A stretch of DNA of 64,000 bases from Mesorhizobium sp. M1C.F.Ca.ET.210.01.1.1 (GTDB taxonomy: Bacteria; Pseudomonadota; Alphaproteobacteria; Rhizobiales; Rhizobiaceae), in the NCBI RefSeq assembly GCF_004791585.1, contig NZ_SRUU01000006.1, forward strand, positions 1 to 64,000, written 5' to 3'. Numbering within the stretch: position 1 is the first letter of the stretch; each line of letters opens with the position of its first letter. The position numbers and the translations under genes are program-made. This document shows positions 33,491 to 43,800 of this stretch, one piece after another. The notes below the pieces were generated by a model that saw only the letters and a list, made by a program, of their open reading frames with translations, had not been told where the DNA came from and searched no databases.

Positions 33491-34291
33491 ATGACACTTC
33501 GCAACGCACTGAAATCCGCCATCGCGGCAGCTATGATGCTCGGCGCCGCCGGCCTGGCCACGCAGGCCAAGGCTGACGCCGTCGACGACATCACCAAGGC
33601 CGGCGCCATCAATGTCGGCATCTTCTCGGACTTCCCGCCCTTCTCCTCGGCCAGCGCCGACATGAGCATCAAGGGCTATGACATCGACGTGGCGCAGGCG
33701 ATCGCCGATGCCTTGAAGGTGAAGCTCAACCTGGTCAGCGTCACCGGCCAGAACCGCATTCCTTATCTCACCGACAAGCGCGTCGATATCCTGATGAGCG
33801 TCGGCTACTCCAAGGAGCGCGAGCAGGTGATCGACTTCGCCGCAGCCTACGCGCCTTACTACATCGCCGTCATCGGCCCGAAAGCGACGGCGGTCAAAGG
33901 CAAGGAAGACCTCGCCGACAAGTCGATCGCCGTCAATCGCGGCACGCTGGAGGATACCTCGCTGACCGAAGCGGCGCCGTCTTCGGCCGACATCCGCCGC
34001 TTCGACAACTACAATTCCGTCATCCAGGCCTTCATCTCCGGCCAGACGCAGCTGATGGTCGTCGGCAACGACGTCGGCGCGCAGGTGCTGGCCAAGCAGG
34101 ACGCGCTGCAGCCCGAGCAGAAATTCCAGCTGCTCACCTCGCCCTCGCATATCGGCCTCAACAAGAACGAGGACCGGCTGAAGAAGGCGGTGAACGACGC
34201 GGTCGCCAAGATGCTGGCCGACGGCAAGCTGGACGAGAGCTCGAAGGCGTGGCTCAAGACGCCGCTCAACCCCGACAATCTCAAGGATTGA
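33491..34291 (+). CDS. Amino-acid ABC transporter periplasmic binding protein
   Basis: A 266-residue type II binding protein of the polar amino acid (SBP_bac_3) family. A Sec signal peptide of about 28 residues ends in ATQAKADA. The mature protein begins with GAINVGIFSDFPPFSS and includes YDIDVAQAIADALKVKLNLVSV and the ligand-pocket region DILMSVGYSKEREQVIDFA, all usual for the family. The second ATG (33491) is preferred to 33485 because AGGGG is seven bases before it. It follows the agmatinase gene, so a guanidino compound or basic amino acid is the expected ligand. A hairpin lies directly after the gene. Confidence 0.92.
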   Translation: MTLRNALKSAIAAAMMLGAAGLATQAKADAVDDITKAGAINVGIFSDFPPFSSASADMSIKGYDIDVAQAIADALKVKLNLVSVTGQNRIPYLTDKRVDILMSVGYSKEREQVIDFAAAYAPYYIAVIGPKATAVKGKEDLADKSIAVNRGTLEDTSLTEAAPSSADIRRFDNYNSVIQAFISGQTQLMVVGNDVGAQVLAKQDALQPEQKFQLLTSPSHIGLNKNEDRLKKAVNDAVAKMLADGKLDESSKAWLKTPLNPDNLKD

Positions 34292-34299
34292 TCTCCCGG

Positions 34300-34331
34300 G
34301 CGGTTCAGCTCACCATGAAGCGCTGAACCGC
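34300..34331 (+). promoter_or_regulatory. Hairpin between binding-protein and permease genes
   Basis: GCGGTTCAGC and GCTGAACCGC pair perfectly over ten bases with a 12-base loop. No U-run follows, so partial termination or 3' end protection of the upstream message is the likely effect. The stem sequence is close to one half of the repeat family at 59903-60000. Confidence 0.65.
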
Positions 34332-34378
34332 TCCATCATCGTTTTGCGGCAGGCACTTCTCCAACAAGGTCAATCGCC

Positions 34379-35047
34379 ATGGGCTACAGCCTCGACTTCG
34401 GCTGGCTTGCGGGTGCCGTGGGCGCGATCGCGCGCGGCGCGGCGACGACGGTCCTTCTGATCGCCGTCACCACGCTGGCGGGGACCTTCCTCAGCATCCT
34501 GGGTGCCGCCGGCAAAAGAAACGGTCCGAAGCCGCTCAGGCTGGCGATCGCGACCTATGTCGAGGTGATGCGCAACACGCCGTTCCTGGTGCAGCTGTTC
34601 TTCATCTTCTTCGGCCTGCCCAGCCTCGGCATCAGGCTCGACCCGATTCTCGCCGCCATGCTGGCGATGACGCTCAACATGGCAGCTTACACGATCGAGA
34701 TCGTCGGCGCAGGGCTCGACGCCGTGCCGCGTGGGCAGACGGAGGCGGCGCTTGCGCTTGGCCTCAGGTCCCGCCAGGTCTTCATCAAGATCGTGCTGCC
34801 GCAGGCGCTGAAAGTGATCTATCCGGCGCTCACCAGCCAGATCGTCATCATGATGCTGGAATCGGCCGTGGTATCGCAGATCGCGGTTCGCGAGCTGACC
34901 TACGAGGCCGACATGCTGCAGGCGCGCACTTTCCGCGCTTTCGAGACCTATCTGGTGGTGACCATGGTCTATCTCGGCCTGTCGATGGGACTGCGCCGGC
35001 TGCTGGTCGGCGGCGGGCGCCGCGTTCTCGGAGCCGGCGTGTCATGA
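34379..35047 (+). CDS. Amino-acid ABC transporter permease 1
   Basis: A 222-residue inner-membrane permease of the HisM/GlnP type with about five membrane helices. The N-terminal half has EVMRNTPFLVQLFFIFFGLP near residue 61, and the cytoplasmic ATPase-contact loop is GAGLDAVPRGQTEAALALGL near 117. The stop overlaps the next permease start in an ATGA. The ATG lies nine bases after AAGGT. It pairs with the second permease to form the channel for the binding protein encoded upstream. Confidence 0.92.
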   Translation: MGYSLDFGWLAGAVGAIARGAATTVLLIAVTTLAGTFLSILGAAGKRNGPKPLRLAIATYVEVMRNTPFLVQLFFIFFGLPSLGIRLDPILAAMLAMTLNMAAYTIEIVGAGLDAVPRGQTEAALALGLRSRQVFIKIVLPQALKVIYPALTSQIVIMMLESAVVSQIAVRELTYEADMLQARTFRAFETYLVVTMVYLGLSMGLRRLLVGGGRRVLGAGVS

Positions 35048-35688
35048 TCGAATTCACCTTCTGGGACATATTGCGCAACCTCCTGCTCGCCGCCCGCTGG
35101 ACGGTGCTCTTGTCGCTTGCAGCCTTCGTCGGCGGCGCGCTGGTCGGGCTGGTCGTGCTGTTCTTCCGCATCTCCAGGAACAAATGGATCAAGCGGATCG
35201 CTTCCGGCTACATCGCGCTGTTCCAGGGCACGCCGCTCCTGATGCAGCTCTTTTTGATGTTCTTCGGCCTGCCGATGCTGGGACTGCGCATCGAGCCCTG
35301 GACGGCGGCGGCGCTCGGCCTCACCTTCTTTGCCAGCGCCTATCTCGCCGAGATCTGGCGGAGCGGCGTCGACGCGCTGCCGCGCGGCCAGTGGGACGCC
35401 GGCGCCAGCCTCGGACTGCACTATCTGCAGGAGCTCAGACTGATCATCCTGCCGCAGGCCTTCGCGATCACCCGCGCGCCGACCGTCGGCTTCCTGGTGC
35501 AGCTCATCAAGTCGACGGCGCTGACCTCGATCATCGGCTTCGAGGAACTGGTCAGGACCTCCAACGCCATCAACAACGCGACCTTCGAGCCGTTCACCGT
35601 CTACGGCCTGGTGGCGCTGATCTTCTTCGTCATGTGCTTCCCCCTGACGCAATATGCCCGGCGGCTCGAGCGCGCGGCGGCGCATTGA
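35044..35688 (+). CDS. Amino-acid ABC transporter permease 2
   Basis: A 214-residue permease related to the preceding one, with FQGTPLLMQLFLMFFGLP near residue 60 and the EAA-like loop SGVDALPRGQWDAGASLGL near 110. It ends the cluster: a terminator follows within 11 nt and the next gene is convergent. No ATP-binding subunit gene is present beside it, so the importer must borrow an ATPase from elsewhere in the genome, or the ATPase gene has been lost from this locus. Confidence 0.92.
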   Translation: MIEFTFWDILRNLLLAARWTVLLSLAAFVGGALVGLVVLFFRISRNKWIKRIASGYIALFQGTPLLMQLFLMFFGLPMLGLRIEPWTAAALGLTFFASAYLAEIWRSGVDALPRGQWDAGASLGLHYLQELRLIILPQAFAITRAPTVGFLVQLIKSTALTSIIGFEELVRTSNAINNATFEPFTVYGLVALIFFVMCFPLTQYARRLERAAAH

Positions 35689-35698
35689 ATGGTGAATG

Positions 35699-35723
35699 GA
35701 CCGCCAGTCGACCGGCGGTCTTT
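35699..35723. terminator. Bidirectional terminator between permease and MATE gene
   Basis: GACCGCC pairs with GGCGGTC around an eight-base loop and is followed by TTT on the plus strand. On the minus strand the T-rich side is absent, so it works best for the plus-strand transporter transcript. It fills the 36-nt gap between two convergent genes. Confidence 0.7.
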
Positions 35724-35724
35724 G

Positions 35725-37128
35725 TCAGTGACTAAAGGACAGCGCCGGCGCGATGCAGTCGCGCCGCAGCCAGCGCACGAGCAGGAGCGCGGCCACCACG
35801 GCCAGCCCCGACGCCAGGCCGATCCAGATGCCGACGCCAGTGAAGCCGAAATGGAAGGCGAGCAGCACGCCGAGCGGCAAGCCGACGCCCCAATAGCCGA
35901 CCGCGGCGTAGATCATCGGCACCTTGGTGTCGTGCAGGCCGCGCAGCATGCCCGCCGCCACTGCCTGCGCACCGTCGAAAATCTGGAAAAGTGCTGCAAA
36001 CACCAGGAACGACACGGCAAGCCCGATCACCCTGGCGTTGGCCGGATCGGCGAGATCGATGAAAGCGCTGATCAGGAGATGCGGCCACAGGATCATCACC
36101 AGCCCCATCAGCGCCATGAAGGAGACGCCGATGACATAGGCGGTCCAGCCGGCGCGCGACACGCCTTCCGGATTGCCGGCGCCATGAGCGAGGCCGACGC
36201 GCACGGTGACCGCCTGGTTGAGGCCGAGCGGCACCATGAAGGAGATCGAGGCGATCTGGATGGCGATGGCATGCGCGGCCAGCGAATCCGCGTCGATGAG
36301 ACCCATCAGAAGTGCCGCCGCGTTGAAGATCGTCACCTCGAACGCGAGGATGCCGGCGATCGGCAGGCCGAGCCGAAGCAGGCCGCGGAAGCGCGCCCAG
36401 TCGGAGCGCCAGAAGCGGCCGAACAGGCGATAGCGGCGGAACTTCTTCTGCAGGACCACCACGGCCGCCAGGCCAATGAACATCAGCGTGCTGGAAAGCG
36501 AGGTGGCGAGGCCCGACCCGGCAATACCCATCGAGCGGACGCCGAGATTGCCGAACATGAACACCCAGTTGAAGAAGGCGTTGCAGGCAACAGCGACGAA
36601 GACGATGACCAGCGCCCAGCCCGGCCGCTCCAGCGCCGAGATGAAGGAGCGCAGCACGATATAGCCGTAGAAGGGCAGCACCGCCCATTGCAGCCAGTGC
36701 AGGTAGACGCCTGCCTGATGCGCGAGCTCCGGCTTCTGGCCCATGGCCAAAAGCACCTCTTCACCATGCCAGAGGAAGAGCCAGATCGGGATCGAGACGA
36801 GGACCGCCAGCCACAGGCCCTGGCGCACGGTGCGGCGCAGGTCGCGCACCGAATGGCGGCGGCGGCCAAGCTCTGTCGCCATCATCGGCGAGGTGGCCAG
36901 CATCAGGCCGAGACCGAAGATCAGCGGCATGAAATAGAGGTTGGAGCCGAGCGCGCCGGCGGCGAGCGTGTCCGGCCCGAGCCGGCCCATCATCATGACG
37001 TCGGTCGCAGTCATGGCGGTCTGGCCGAGATTGGTGAGCACCATCGGCCAGGCAAGCGACAACGTCGCCCTGATTTCCTGACGCCAAAGGTTTTCCGGCG
37101 CGCGAGCGCCGGCTTCGATCGCAGACAT
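35725..37128 (-). CDS. MATE family multidrug efflux transporter
   Basis: A 467-residue inner-membrane protein with about 12 hydrophobic helices in two related halves, as in NorM-type MATE pumps that expel organic cations in exchange for Na+ or H+. The first half has AWPMVLTNLGQTAMTATDVMMMGRLG near residue 26, with the family Gln and Asp positions; the second half has GLPIAGILAFEVTIFNAAALLMG near 250. No regulator is beside it. It is divergent from the AraC gene by 238 nt and convergent with the amino-acid permease. Substrate unknown. Confidence 0.93.
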   Translation of the reverse strand: MSAIEAGARAPENLWRQEIRATLSLAWPMVLTNLGQTAMTATDVMMMGRLGPDTLAAGALGSNLYFMPLIFGLGLMLATSPMMATELGRRRHSVRDLRRTVRQGLWLAVLVSIPIWLFLWHGEEVLLAMGQKPELAHQAGVYLHWLQWAVLPFYGYIVLRSFISALERPGWALVIVFVAVACNAFFNWVFMFGNLGVRSMGIAGSGLATSLSSTLMFIGLAAVVVLQKKFRRYRLFGRFWRSDWARFRGLLRLGLPIAGILAFEVTIFNAAALLMGLIDADSLAAHAIAIQIASISFMVPLGLNQAVTVRVGLAHGAGNPEGVSRAGWTAYVIGVSFMALMGLVMILWPHLLISAFIDLADPANARVIGLAVSFLVFAALFQIFDGAQAVAAGMLRGLHDTKVPMIYAAVGYWGVGLPLGVLLAFHFGFTGVGIWIGLASGLAVVAALLLVRWLRRDCIAPALSFSH

Positions 37129-37366
37129 TTCCGCTCTTCAGACCACGGCGCGTCGGGACGAAGCCCGGAAGCCGCACGCAAACGGCGCAAAATGGCGCCG
37201 TTTGCGGCGTCTATTGAACGAAATGCGACATGTTGGCAAGGAGGAGGAGCAGCCAATCATTGATCCAGCAGGAAGCCGGACTGGTGGCCGCGTTCACTTG
37301 CCGGCCGGGGGCTGCTACGAATTGTGCGAGGACACAAGAGCCGGCGAGAGATGCCGGGAGGACTAG

Positions 37367-38284
37367 ATGCCGTTCAGGCGCAGAAAGAACACGGCAGCGA
37401 TCCCGCGGACGGTGCCCGCCTTCGAGCACATCGTCACCGAGGCAAGCGACAGCTTTCTTTGGCGGCTGGACGACTATCCGTGGGAGCGCAATGTCTGGAA
37501 CTTCCATCCGGAATACGAGATCCATCTCTTGCGAAAATCCTCCGGCGTGGTGCTGGTCGGCGACCATATCGGCGAGTTCGGGCCTGGGTACCTCACCATC
37601 GTCGGCGGCGGCCTGCCACATGACTGGGTGACGGCGGTGCAGCCTGGCGAGCTGATCGAGGGACGCGACATCGTCCTGCAGTTCGATCCCGAGCGGCTGC
37701 GCGGGTCGGCCGGGCTGCTGCCGGAACTGCGCGAGCTGGAGCCGTTCCTGGAGCGCTCGCTGCGCGGCATGGTCTTCCATGGCCAGACGGCGCTCGACGG
37801 CGCCGAGTTGATGGAACGAATGGGGGAGGTGCATGGGCTGGCAAGGTTCCGCATGTTCCTCGAGCTGCTCGACCTTTTGGCCACCACCGACGAATACGAG
37901 CTGTTGTCGTCGCCGGACTTTTCCCCGCTTCTCGACGCCGAGTCGCTGGACATCATCCAGCGCTCGCTGACCTATCTGTTCCAGCATTTCGCCGAGGATT
38001 TGAAGCTGCCGGATGTGGCGGCATTGGCCGGCATGAGCGAGAGTACCTTCTCGCGCTTCTTCCAGAAAAACACCGGCAACTCCTTCAGCGACCATATCGC
38101 CAAGCTCAGGCTCTGGCAGGCCTGCAAGCTGCTCGCCGATACCGAGATCCCGATCACCGATATCTGCTTCCAGGTCGGCTACATGAACATCTCGAATTTC
38201 AACCGGGCCTTCCTGCGCAAGCACAAGATGACGCCGTCATCCTATCGCAAGCTGTCGCGGCAGCGGCTGGCGTTGCGGGCCTGA
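37367..38284 (+). CDS. AraC-family transcriptional regulator of the polyol cluster
   Basis: A 305-residue regulator with an N-terminal cupin-like sensor part (FHPEYEIHLLRKSSG, GDHIGEFGPGYLTIVGGGLPHDW) and a C-terminal AraC DNA-binding domain with two helix-turn-helix units: ADLKLPDVAALAGMSESTFSRFF near residue 218 and ITDICFQVGYMNISNFNRAFL near 262. GGGAGG precedes the ATG. A strong terminator follows, and the next genes on the same strand encode a polyol/sugar importer and dehydrogenase, which it probably activates when the polyol is present. Confidence 0.92.
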   Translation: MPFRRRKNTAAIPRTVPAFEHIVTEASDSFLWRLDDYPWERNVWNFHPEYEIHLLRKSSGVVLVGDHIGEFGPGYLTIVGGGLPHDWVTAVQPGELIEGRDIVLQFDPERLRGSAGLLPELRELEPFLERSLRGMVFHGQTALDGAELMERMGEVHGLARFRMFLELLDLLATTDEYELLSSPDFSPLLDAESLDIIQRSLTYLFQHFAEDLKLPDVAALAGMSESTFSRFFQKNTGNSFSDHIAKLRLWQACKLLADTEIPITDICFQVGYMNISNFNRAFLRKHKMTPSSYRKLSRQRLALRA

Positions 38285-38323
38285 TCGGATCGAGAATCGG
38301 CTCTCCTGATACTCGTGTGACAG

Positions 38324-38349
38324 GCAGGCTTTGCCTGCATTATTTTTTG
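38324..38349 (+). terminator. Intrinsic terminator after the AraC gene
   Basis: GCAGGC-TTT-GCCTGC forms a six-base stem with a three-base loop, followed by ATTATTTTTT. This is the clearest Rho-independent terminator in the window and separates the regulator from the importer operon. Confidence 0.85.
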
Positions 38350-38515
38350 CGCCGCACAATGCATAAAAGTACAGGTCTGATGCAACGGGGCTTCTAGTCT
38401 CGCTCCTTCCAACTCCTCATTTTGGCGACGGGTGGCAGGTCACCCGGGCGACGGTGAGGGTCGCTTAGCCCGCGGATCTCCGCTTCCTGCGAGTGTTCCT
38501 GGAGGAGAAAAATCA

Positions 38516-39790
38516 ATGAGACCACATCGGCTCGCTGCCGGCCTCGGCGCAGCGTTCGTGCTTACCGCTTCTGTTTCTACCGCAGCGCTTGCGCAGGCGC
38601 CGGTCTGCTCGGCGCCGGTCAAGGTACTGGCGCAGCCACGCGACGGGCTGACGCTTCTGGAAGACTCCAAGGATGAGTTCAAGAAGCTCTCCGGCGCCTC
38701 GTTCCAGATCGACTATCTCAACGAAAACGACCGCCGCGCCAAGTCGCGCGCCGACGCCTCCACCGTCGGCAATTACAACGTCTACTATGTCGACGAGGCC
38801 AATGTGGCGCTGTTCGCTTCCTCGGGCTGGATTGCGCCGCTGACCGATTATTACCCGGCTGAATACGATTTCGCCGATTTCGATCCGGGCCGCCAGAAGG
38901 TCGCCACCTATGACGGCAAGGTCTGGTTCGCGCCGCTGACCGGCGGCGGCGACCTGATGGTCTACCGCAAGGATGTGCTGCAGGCCGCCGGCATTCAGCC
39001 GCCGAAGACGCTCGACGAACTTATCGCCGACGTGCCGAAGCTGACGAATGCCGACAAGGGCATGTACGGCATTGCGCTGCGCGGCGCACGCGGCTCGGGC
39101 GCCAATGTCTGGCGCTGGATGCCGTTCTTCAAGGCCTATGGCGGCAAGTGGTTCGACGGCGACAAGCCGGCTTTCAATTCGGACGCCGCCGTGAAGGCGA
39201 CCGAAACCTATCTCAAGCTGTTCAAGGACTCCGCGCCCGGCACGCAGACCGGCAGCTGGGATGAATCGACCGGCGCCTTCCTCTCCGGCCAGGTCGCCAT
39301 CCTCGTCGAATCGACACCGCTGTCCGGCATGGCGGTGGATCCGAAGACCTCGCAGGTGGTCGGCGAGGTCGGCTTCCTGCCGCCGCCCTCGCCGCTGCCT
39401 GGCGGCGGCTACGGCCACGGGCTCGCGATCGGCACCAAGGCCAATGCGGACGACGCCGCGAAGAAGTGCGCCGGCCTGTTCATTGCCTGGGCGACCTCGA
39501 AGGAGAACGAGAAACGCCGGCTCGACGCGCACCAGTTCGGCGAGCTCAACCGCACCAGCATCCTGTCCAGCAAGGAATTCGCCGACATCTACGGCGCCGA
39601 TCTCGGCCAGGCGCTCGCCGAGACCGGCAAGGTCACGGCGGTCAACTTCTGGCAGGATCCGCGCTGGCCCGACCTCGGCGACCGCTGGGGCATCATCCTG
39701 GAAGAGCTGGTCACAGGCACGCGCACCGACATCAAGGGCGGCCTCAACGAGCTGGAGGCCTATGCCAACGAGCTGGCGAAGAAGAAGTAA
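38516..39790 (+). CDS. Sugar/polyol ABC transporter substrate-binding protein
   Basis: A 424-residue family 1 extracellular solute-binding protein with a Sec signal peptide (RLAAGLGAAFVLTASVSTAALAQA in two parts, cleavage near residue 35). The mature part carries DLMVYRKDVLQAAGIQPPKTLDEL near residue 160 and a C-terminal half with SGQVAILVEST and GLAIGTKANADDA, as in polyol binders of the SmoE/MtlE group. The ATG at 38516 has GGAGGAG upstream. It heads an importer operon that ends in a polyol dehydrogenase and an ATPase, so a pentitol or hexitol is the likely ligand. Confidence 0.9.
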   Translation: MRPHRLAAGLGAAFVLTASVSTAALAQAPVCSAPVKVLAQPRDGLTLLEDSKDEFKKLSGASFQIDYLNENDRRAKSRADASTVGNYNVYYVDEANVALFASSGWIAPLTDYYPAEYDFADFDPGRQKVATYDGKVWFAPLTGGGDLMVYRKDVLQAAGIQPPKTLDELIADVPKLTNADKGMYGIALRGARGSGANVWRWMPFFKAYGGKWFDGDKPAFNSDAAVKATETYLKLFKDSAPGTQTGSWDESTGAFLSGQVAILVESTPLSGMAVDPKTSQVVGEVGFLPPPSPLPGGGYGHGLAIGTKANADDAAKKCAGLFIAWATSKENEKRRLDAHQFGELNRTSILSSKEFADIYGADLGQALAETGKVTAVNFWQDPRWPDLGDRWGIILEELVTGTRTDIKGGLNELEAYANELAKKK

Positions 39791-39801
39791 TCCTCCCGCC
39801 T

Positions 39802-39851
39802 GCGGCGCGCGGTCCGCGGCATTCACCGGAATGCCGGGACCCGTGCGCCGC
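39802..39851 (+). promoter_or_regulatory. Long stem-loop between binding-protein and permease genes
   Basis: The inner stem CGGCATTC/GAATGCCG has the loop ACCG. The outer part GCGGCGCGCGGTCC pairs with GGACCCGTGCGCCGC with one bulge. There is no U-run. Expected effect: lower expression of the permeases than of the binding protein. Confidence 0.65.
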
Positions 39852-39885
39852 GGGTTCACGCCAGCGATACGATCTCTTTGTTTGA

Positions 39886-39933
39886 ACGCAATTCCGGACG
39901 GGAAACCGCGTCACACTTTTCCTGGAATTGCTT
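39886..39933. repeat. ACGCAATTCCGGACGG...TTTTCCTGGAATTGC repeat (48 nt)
   Basis: It is nearly identical to the copy at 59953-60000 and has pairing ends GCAATTCC/GGAATTGC. It lies in the leader of the first permease gene, 20 nt before its start. Confidence 0.8.
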
Positions 39934-39953
39934 CGATATCCCGAGGATAGGCA

Positions 39954-40820
39954 ATGCGCCGACGCTCCTTCCTGCCGGTCACGTTTCTCGTTCCGACGCT
40001 CGCCATTCTATTGGTGCTGTCGATGGTGCCGACGCTCTACGCCATCGTGATTGCCCTGCAGAACCGAGAGCTCAGCACGCCGGGCTATTCCTGGGTCTGG
40101 TTCTCGAACTTCGCCGATTTGTTTCTCGACCGCCGCTTCCTCAACGCCGTCTGGGTTTCGGTGAAATGGGAGATCGTCACCGTCGTGGCGACGATGGTGG
40201 TGGCGATCGGGCTCGGCGTGCTGATGTTCGAGGTCGCCGGCCCACGCCTGCGCAATTTCTATTGCCTCTTGTTCATTATCCCGGTGCTGTTGCCGCGCGT
40301 CTCGGCCGCGTTCGTGTGGAAGTTCGCCTATCACCCGCTCTACGGTATCGCCACCTACCCTTACCGGCTCGTCACCGGTGGGCTGATCTTCGATCCGCTC
40401 TCCAAGGCCTCGACGGCCTTGTTCGCCGTCGCGTCGGTGGATGTGTGGCAATGGGGGCTGTTCTTCGCGGTGATCGTGCTGAAGCTGCTCGAGACCTTGC
40501 CGCCGCAGCCGATCGAAGCGGCCAGGCTCGACCACGCCAGGCGCTGGCAGATACACGCCTATGTGACGCTGCCGATGCTGAAGGCGCCGCTGATCAGCCT
40601 CATGTTCGTCAAGATGATCGAATCGCTGCGCTCCTTCGACCTCATCTATGTGATGACGCGCGGGGGACCGGGCGTCGCGACCGAGACGCTCGACATGTAT
40701 GCCTTCTCGCAAGGCTTCATCGAATCCGGCAAGGTCTCGTACGCCTCTGCCATGGCGGTGCTGATGATGATCGCCACCGTCATCACCTTCACCATGCTTT
40801 GGAAGCGGGTGCAGGCATGA
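39954..40820 (+). CDS. Sugar/polyol ABC transporter permease 1
   Basis: A 288-residue permease of the MalF/UgpA type with six membrane segments. The conserved cytoplasmic EAA-like loop is EAARLDHARRWQIHAYVTLPMLK near residue 185, followed by TRGGPGVATETLDMYAF, a strong hallmark of this group. GAGGAT lies before the ATG. The stop overlaps the second permease start in an ATGA. Confidence 0.93.
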   Translation: MRRRSFLPVTFLVPTLAILLVLSMVPTLYAIVIALQNRELSTPGYSWVWFSNFADLFLDRRFLNAVWVSVKWEIVTVVATMVVAIGLGVLMFEVAGPRLRNFYCLLFIIPVLLPRVSAAFVWKFAYHPLYGIATYPYRLVTGGLIFDPLSKASTALFAVASVDVWQWGLFFAVIVLKLLETLPPQPIEAARLDHARRWQIHAYVTLPMLKAPLISLMFVKMIESLRSFDLIYVMTRGGPGVATETLDMYAFSQGFIESGKVSYASAMAVLMMIATVITFTMLWKRVQA

Positions 40821-41629
40821 AGCCCGGCCGCCTGATCGCCAAGGCCATGCTGGCGCTGGCCGGGTTCCTGGCCGTGTTCCCGCTCCTTTGGACCGCGCTC
40901 AATGCGCTGAAGAACAATGTCGACATCATCACACGCGTCCCGCGCCTGATGTTTTCGCCAACGCTTGCCAACATCGGCTACATACTCGGCCGCGACAGCG
41001 TGCTGACCGGCCTCTACAACTCGGTCATCGCCTGCGGCATCGCCGTGCTGATCGGCGTCGCGCTCGGGCTGCCGGCGGCTTACGCGGTGGCGCGCTATCC
41101 CAATCGCTTTGCCGGCGACATCCAGTTCTTCGTGCTGTCGCTGCGCTTCCTGCCGCCGGTGGCGGTTGCCATTCCGCTGATGGTGATCTGGCTGCAGGTC
41201 GGGCTCTACGACACTTTGCCGGCTTTGATCGTCACCTACTCGCTGCTCACCATCTCGGTGATCATGTGGCTAGCGATCCCAGCCTTCCAGGCCGTGCCGA
41301 AGGAGATCGAGGAAGCGGCCTTCGTCGACGGCTACGGCGCCTATTCGGTGTTCTGGCGCATCGCGCTCCCGGTCGCGGCGCGCTCGCTCGTCGGCGCCGT
41401 CGCCTTCAGCTTCGTGCTGGTCTGGAACGAGTTCCTGATCGCACTGATGCTGTCGAGCTCCAACGCCAAGACCCTGCCGATCGTGGCTTCCGAGCTCTCC
41501 CAGCAAGGCATGAACGTGCCGTGGGGGATCCTCAACGCCTCGGTCGTGCTTCTGTCGCTGCCGCCGCTGCTGTTCCTCGGCGTTCTTAGCGGCTTCCTGA
41601 ATTCCGTTTTCCGGCAAAAGAAAAGTTGA
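40817..41629 (+). CDS. Sugar/polyol ABC transporter permease 2
   Basis: A 270-residue permease of the MalG/UgpE type with six membrane helices and the loop [23 protein letters not shown] near residue 155, which contacts the ATPase. The ATG at 40817 overlaps the preceding stop by 4 nt, and the longer frame upstream is only the first permease read out of frame. The dehydrogenase gene starts 14 nt after the stop. Confidence 0.93.
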   Translation: MKPGRLIAKAMLALAGFLAVFPLLWTALNALKNNVDIITRVPRLMFSPTLANIGYILGRDSVLTGLYNSVIACGIAVLIGVALGLPAAYAVARYPNRFAGDIQFFVLSLRFLPPVAVAIPLMVIWLQVGLYDTLPALIVTYSLLTISVIMWLAIPAFQAVPKEIEEAAFVDGYGAYSVFWRIALPVAARSLVGAVAFSFVLVWNEFLIALMLSSSNAKTLPIVASELSQQGMNVPWGILNASVVLLSLPPLLFLGVLSGFLNSVFRQKKS

Positions 41630-41643
41630 TGCGAGGATACCCG

Positions 41644-42690
41644 ATGCGGGCACTGGTGCTTGAGAAGAAGGGCGAACTGTCGCTGCGCGAGATCGCGTTG
41701 CCGCTCGACGTCAGTCCGGACGACGTCAGGATCGCCATCCATACCGTCGGCGTCTGCGGCAGCGACGTGCATTACTACACGCACGGCGCCATCGGCAGCT
41801 ATATCGTGCGCGCTCCGATGGTGCTCGGCCACGAAGCGTCGGGGACGATCATCGAGACCGGCGCCAATGTCACGAGCCTCAAGGTCGGTGACCGCGTCTG
41901 CATGGAGCCTGGCGTGCCGAACCTCTCGTCGCGGGCGACAAAGCTCGGCATCTACAATGTCGATCCCGACGTCACATTCTGGGCAACGCCGCCGGTGCAC
42001 GGCGTGCTTGCGCCTCAAGCGGTGCATCCGGCGGCCTTCACCTACAAGCTGCCGGACAATGTCTCCTTTGCCGAAGGCGCCATGGTCGAGCCCTTCGCCA
42101 TCGGCATGCAGGCGGCGACGCGTGCCCGGATCGTTCCCGGCGACATCGCCGCCGTCGTCGGCTGCGGGCCGATCGGCATCATGATCGCATTGGCCGCCTT
42201 GGCAGGGGGCTGCTCCAAAGTTCTGATCTCGGACTTCTCCGCCCCGAAGTTGAAGATCGCCGCCCAGTATCCAGGCATTGTGCCGGTCAACATCGGCGAG
42301 CAGTCGCTGGTCGACGCGGTCGCGGCCGCGACCGGCAATTGGGGCGCCGACATCGTGTTCGAGGCGAGCGGCAGCCCAAAGGCTTTCGCCGACCTGTTCG
42401 CCGTCGTGCGGCCGGGCGGCGCGGTGGTGCTGGTCGGGCTGCCCGTCGAGCCGGTCAGCCTCGACGTGCCTGCGGCGATCTCGAAGGAAGTGCGCATCGA
42501 GACCGTGTTCCGCTATGCCAATATCTTCGACCGCGCCCTGCAGCTGATCGCCTCCGGCAAGGTCGACCTCAAGCCCCTGATCACGGGGACCTACAATTTC
42601 TCCGAAAGCATCGAGGCGTTCGAGCGGGCGGCCCAGGGCAATCCGCAGGACGTCAAGCTGCAGATCCTGCTCACCGGCGAGAAGGGATAA
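41644..42690 (+). CDS. Polyol dehydrogenase (xylitol/L-iditol dehydrogenase-like, MDR family)
   Basis: A 348-residue medium-chain dehydrogenase with catalytic zinc ligands Cys38 ([10 protein letters not shown]), His and Glu in LGHEASG and the later EPFAIG Glu, and a Rossmann motif VGCGPIGIM. It lacks the four-cysteine structural zinc loop; that region reads [18 protein letters not shown], as in rhizobial xylitol dehydrogenases. It oxidises a polyol such as xylitol, sorbitol or arabitol to the ketose with NAD. The ATG at 41644 was chosen because GAGGA is seven bases before it; earlier starts at 41626 and 41629 overlap the permease stop. It lies within the importer operon. Confidence 0.9.
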   Translation: MRALVLEKKGELSLREIALPLDVSPDDVRIAIHTVGVCGSDVHYYTHGAIGSYIVRAPMVLGHEASGTIIETGANVTSLKVGDRVCMEPGVPNLSSRATKLGIYNVDPDVTFWATPPVHGVLAPQAVHPAAFTYKLPDNVSFAEGAMVEPFAIGMQAATRARIVPGDIAAVVGCGPIGIMIALAALAGGCSKVLISDFSAPKLKIAAQYPGIVPVNIGEQSLVDAVAAATGNWGADIVFEASGSPKAFADLFAVVRPGGAVVLVGLPVEPVSLDVPAAISKEVRIETVFRYANIFDRALQLIASGKVDLKPLITGTYNFSESIEAFERAAQGNPQDVKLQILLTGEKG

Positions 42691-42693
42691 GGG

Positions 42694-43782
<1,089 letters not shown>

Positions 43783-43800
43783 ACTTGGACTGCTCCTGAG

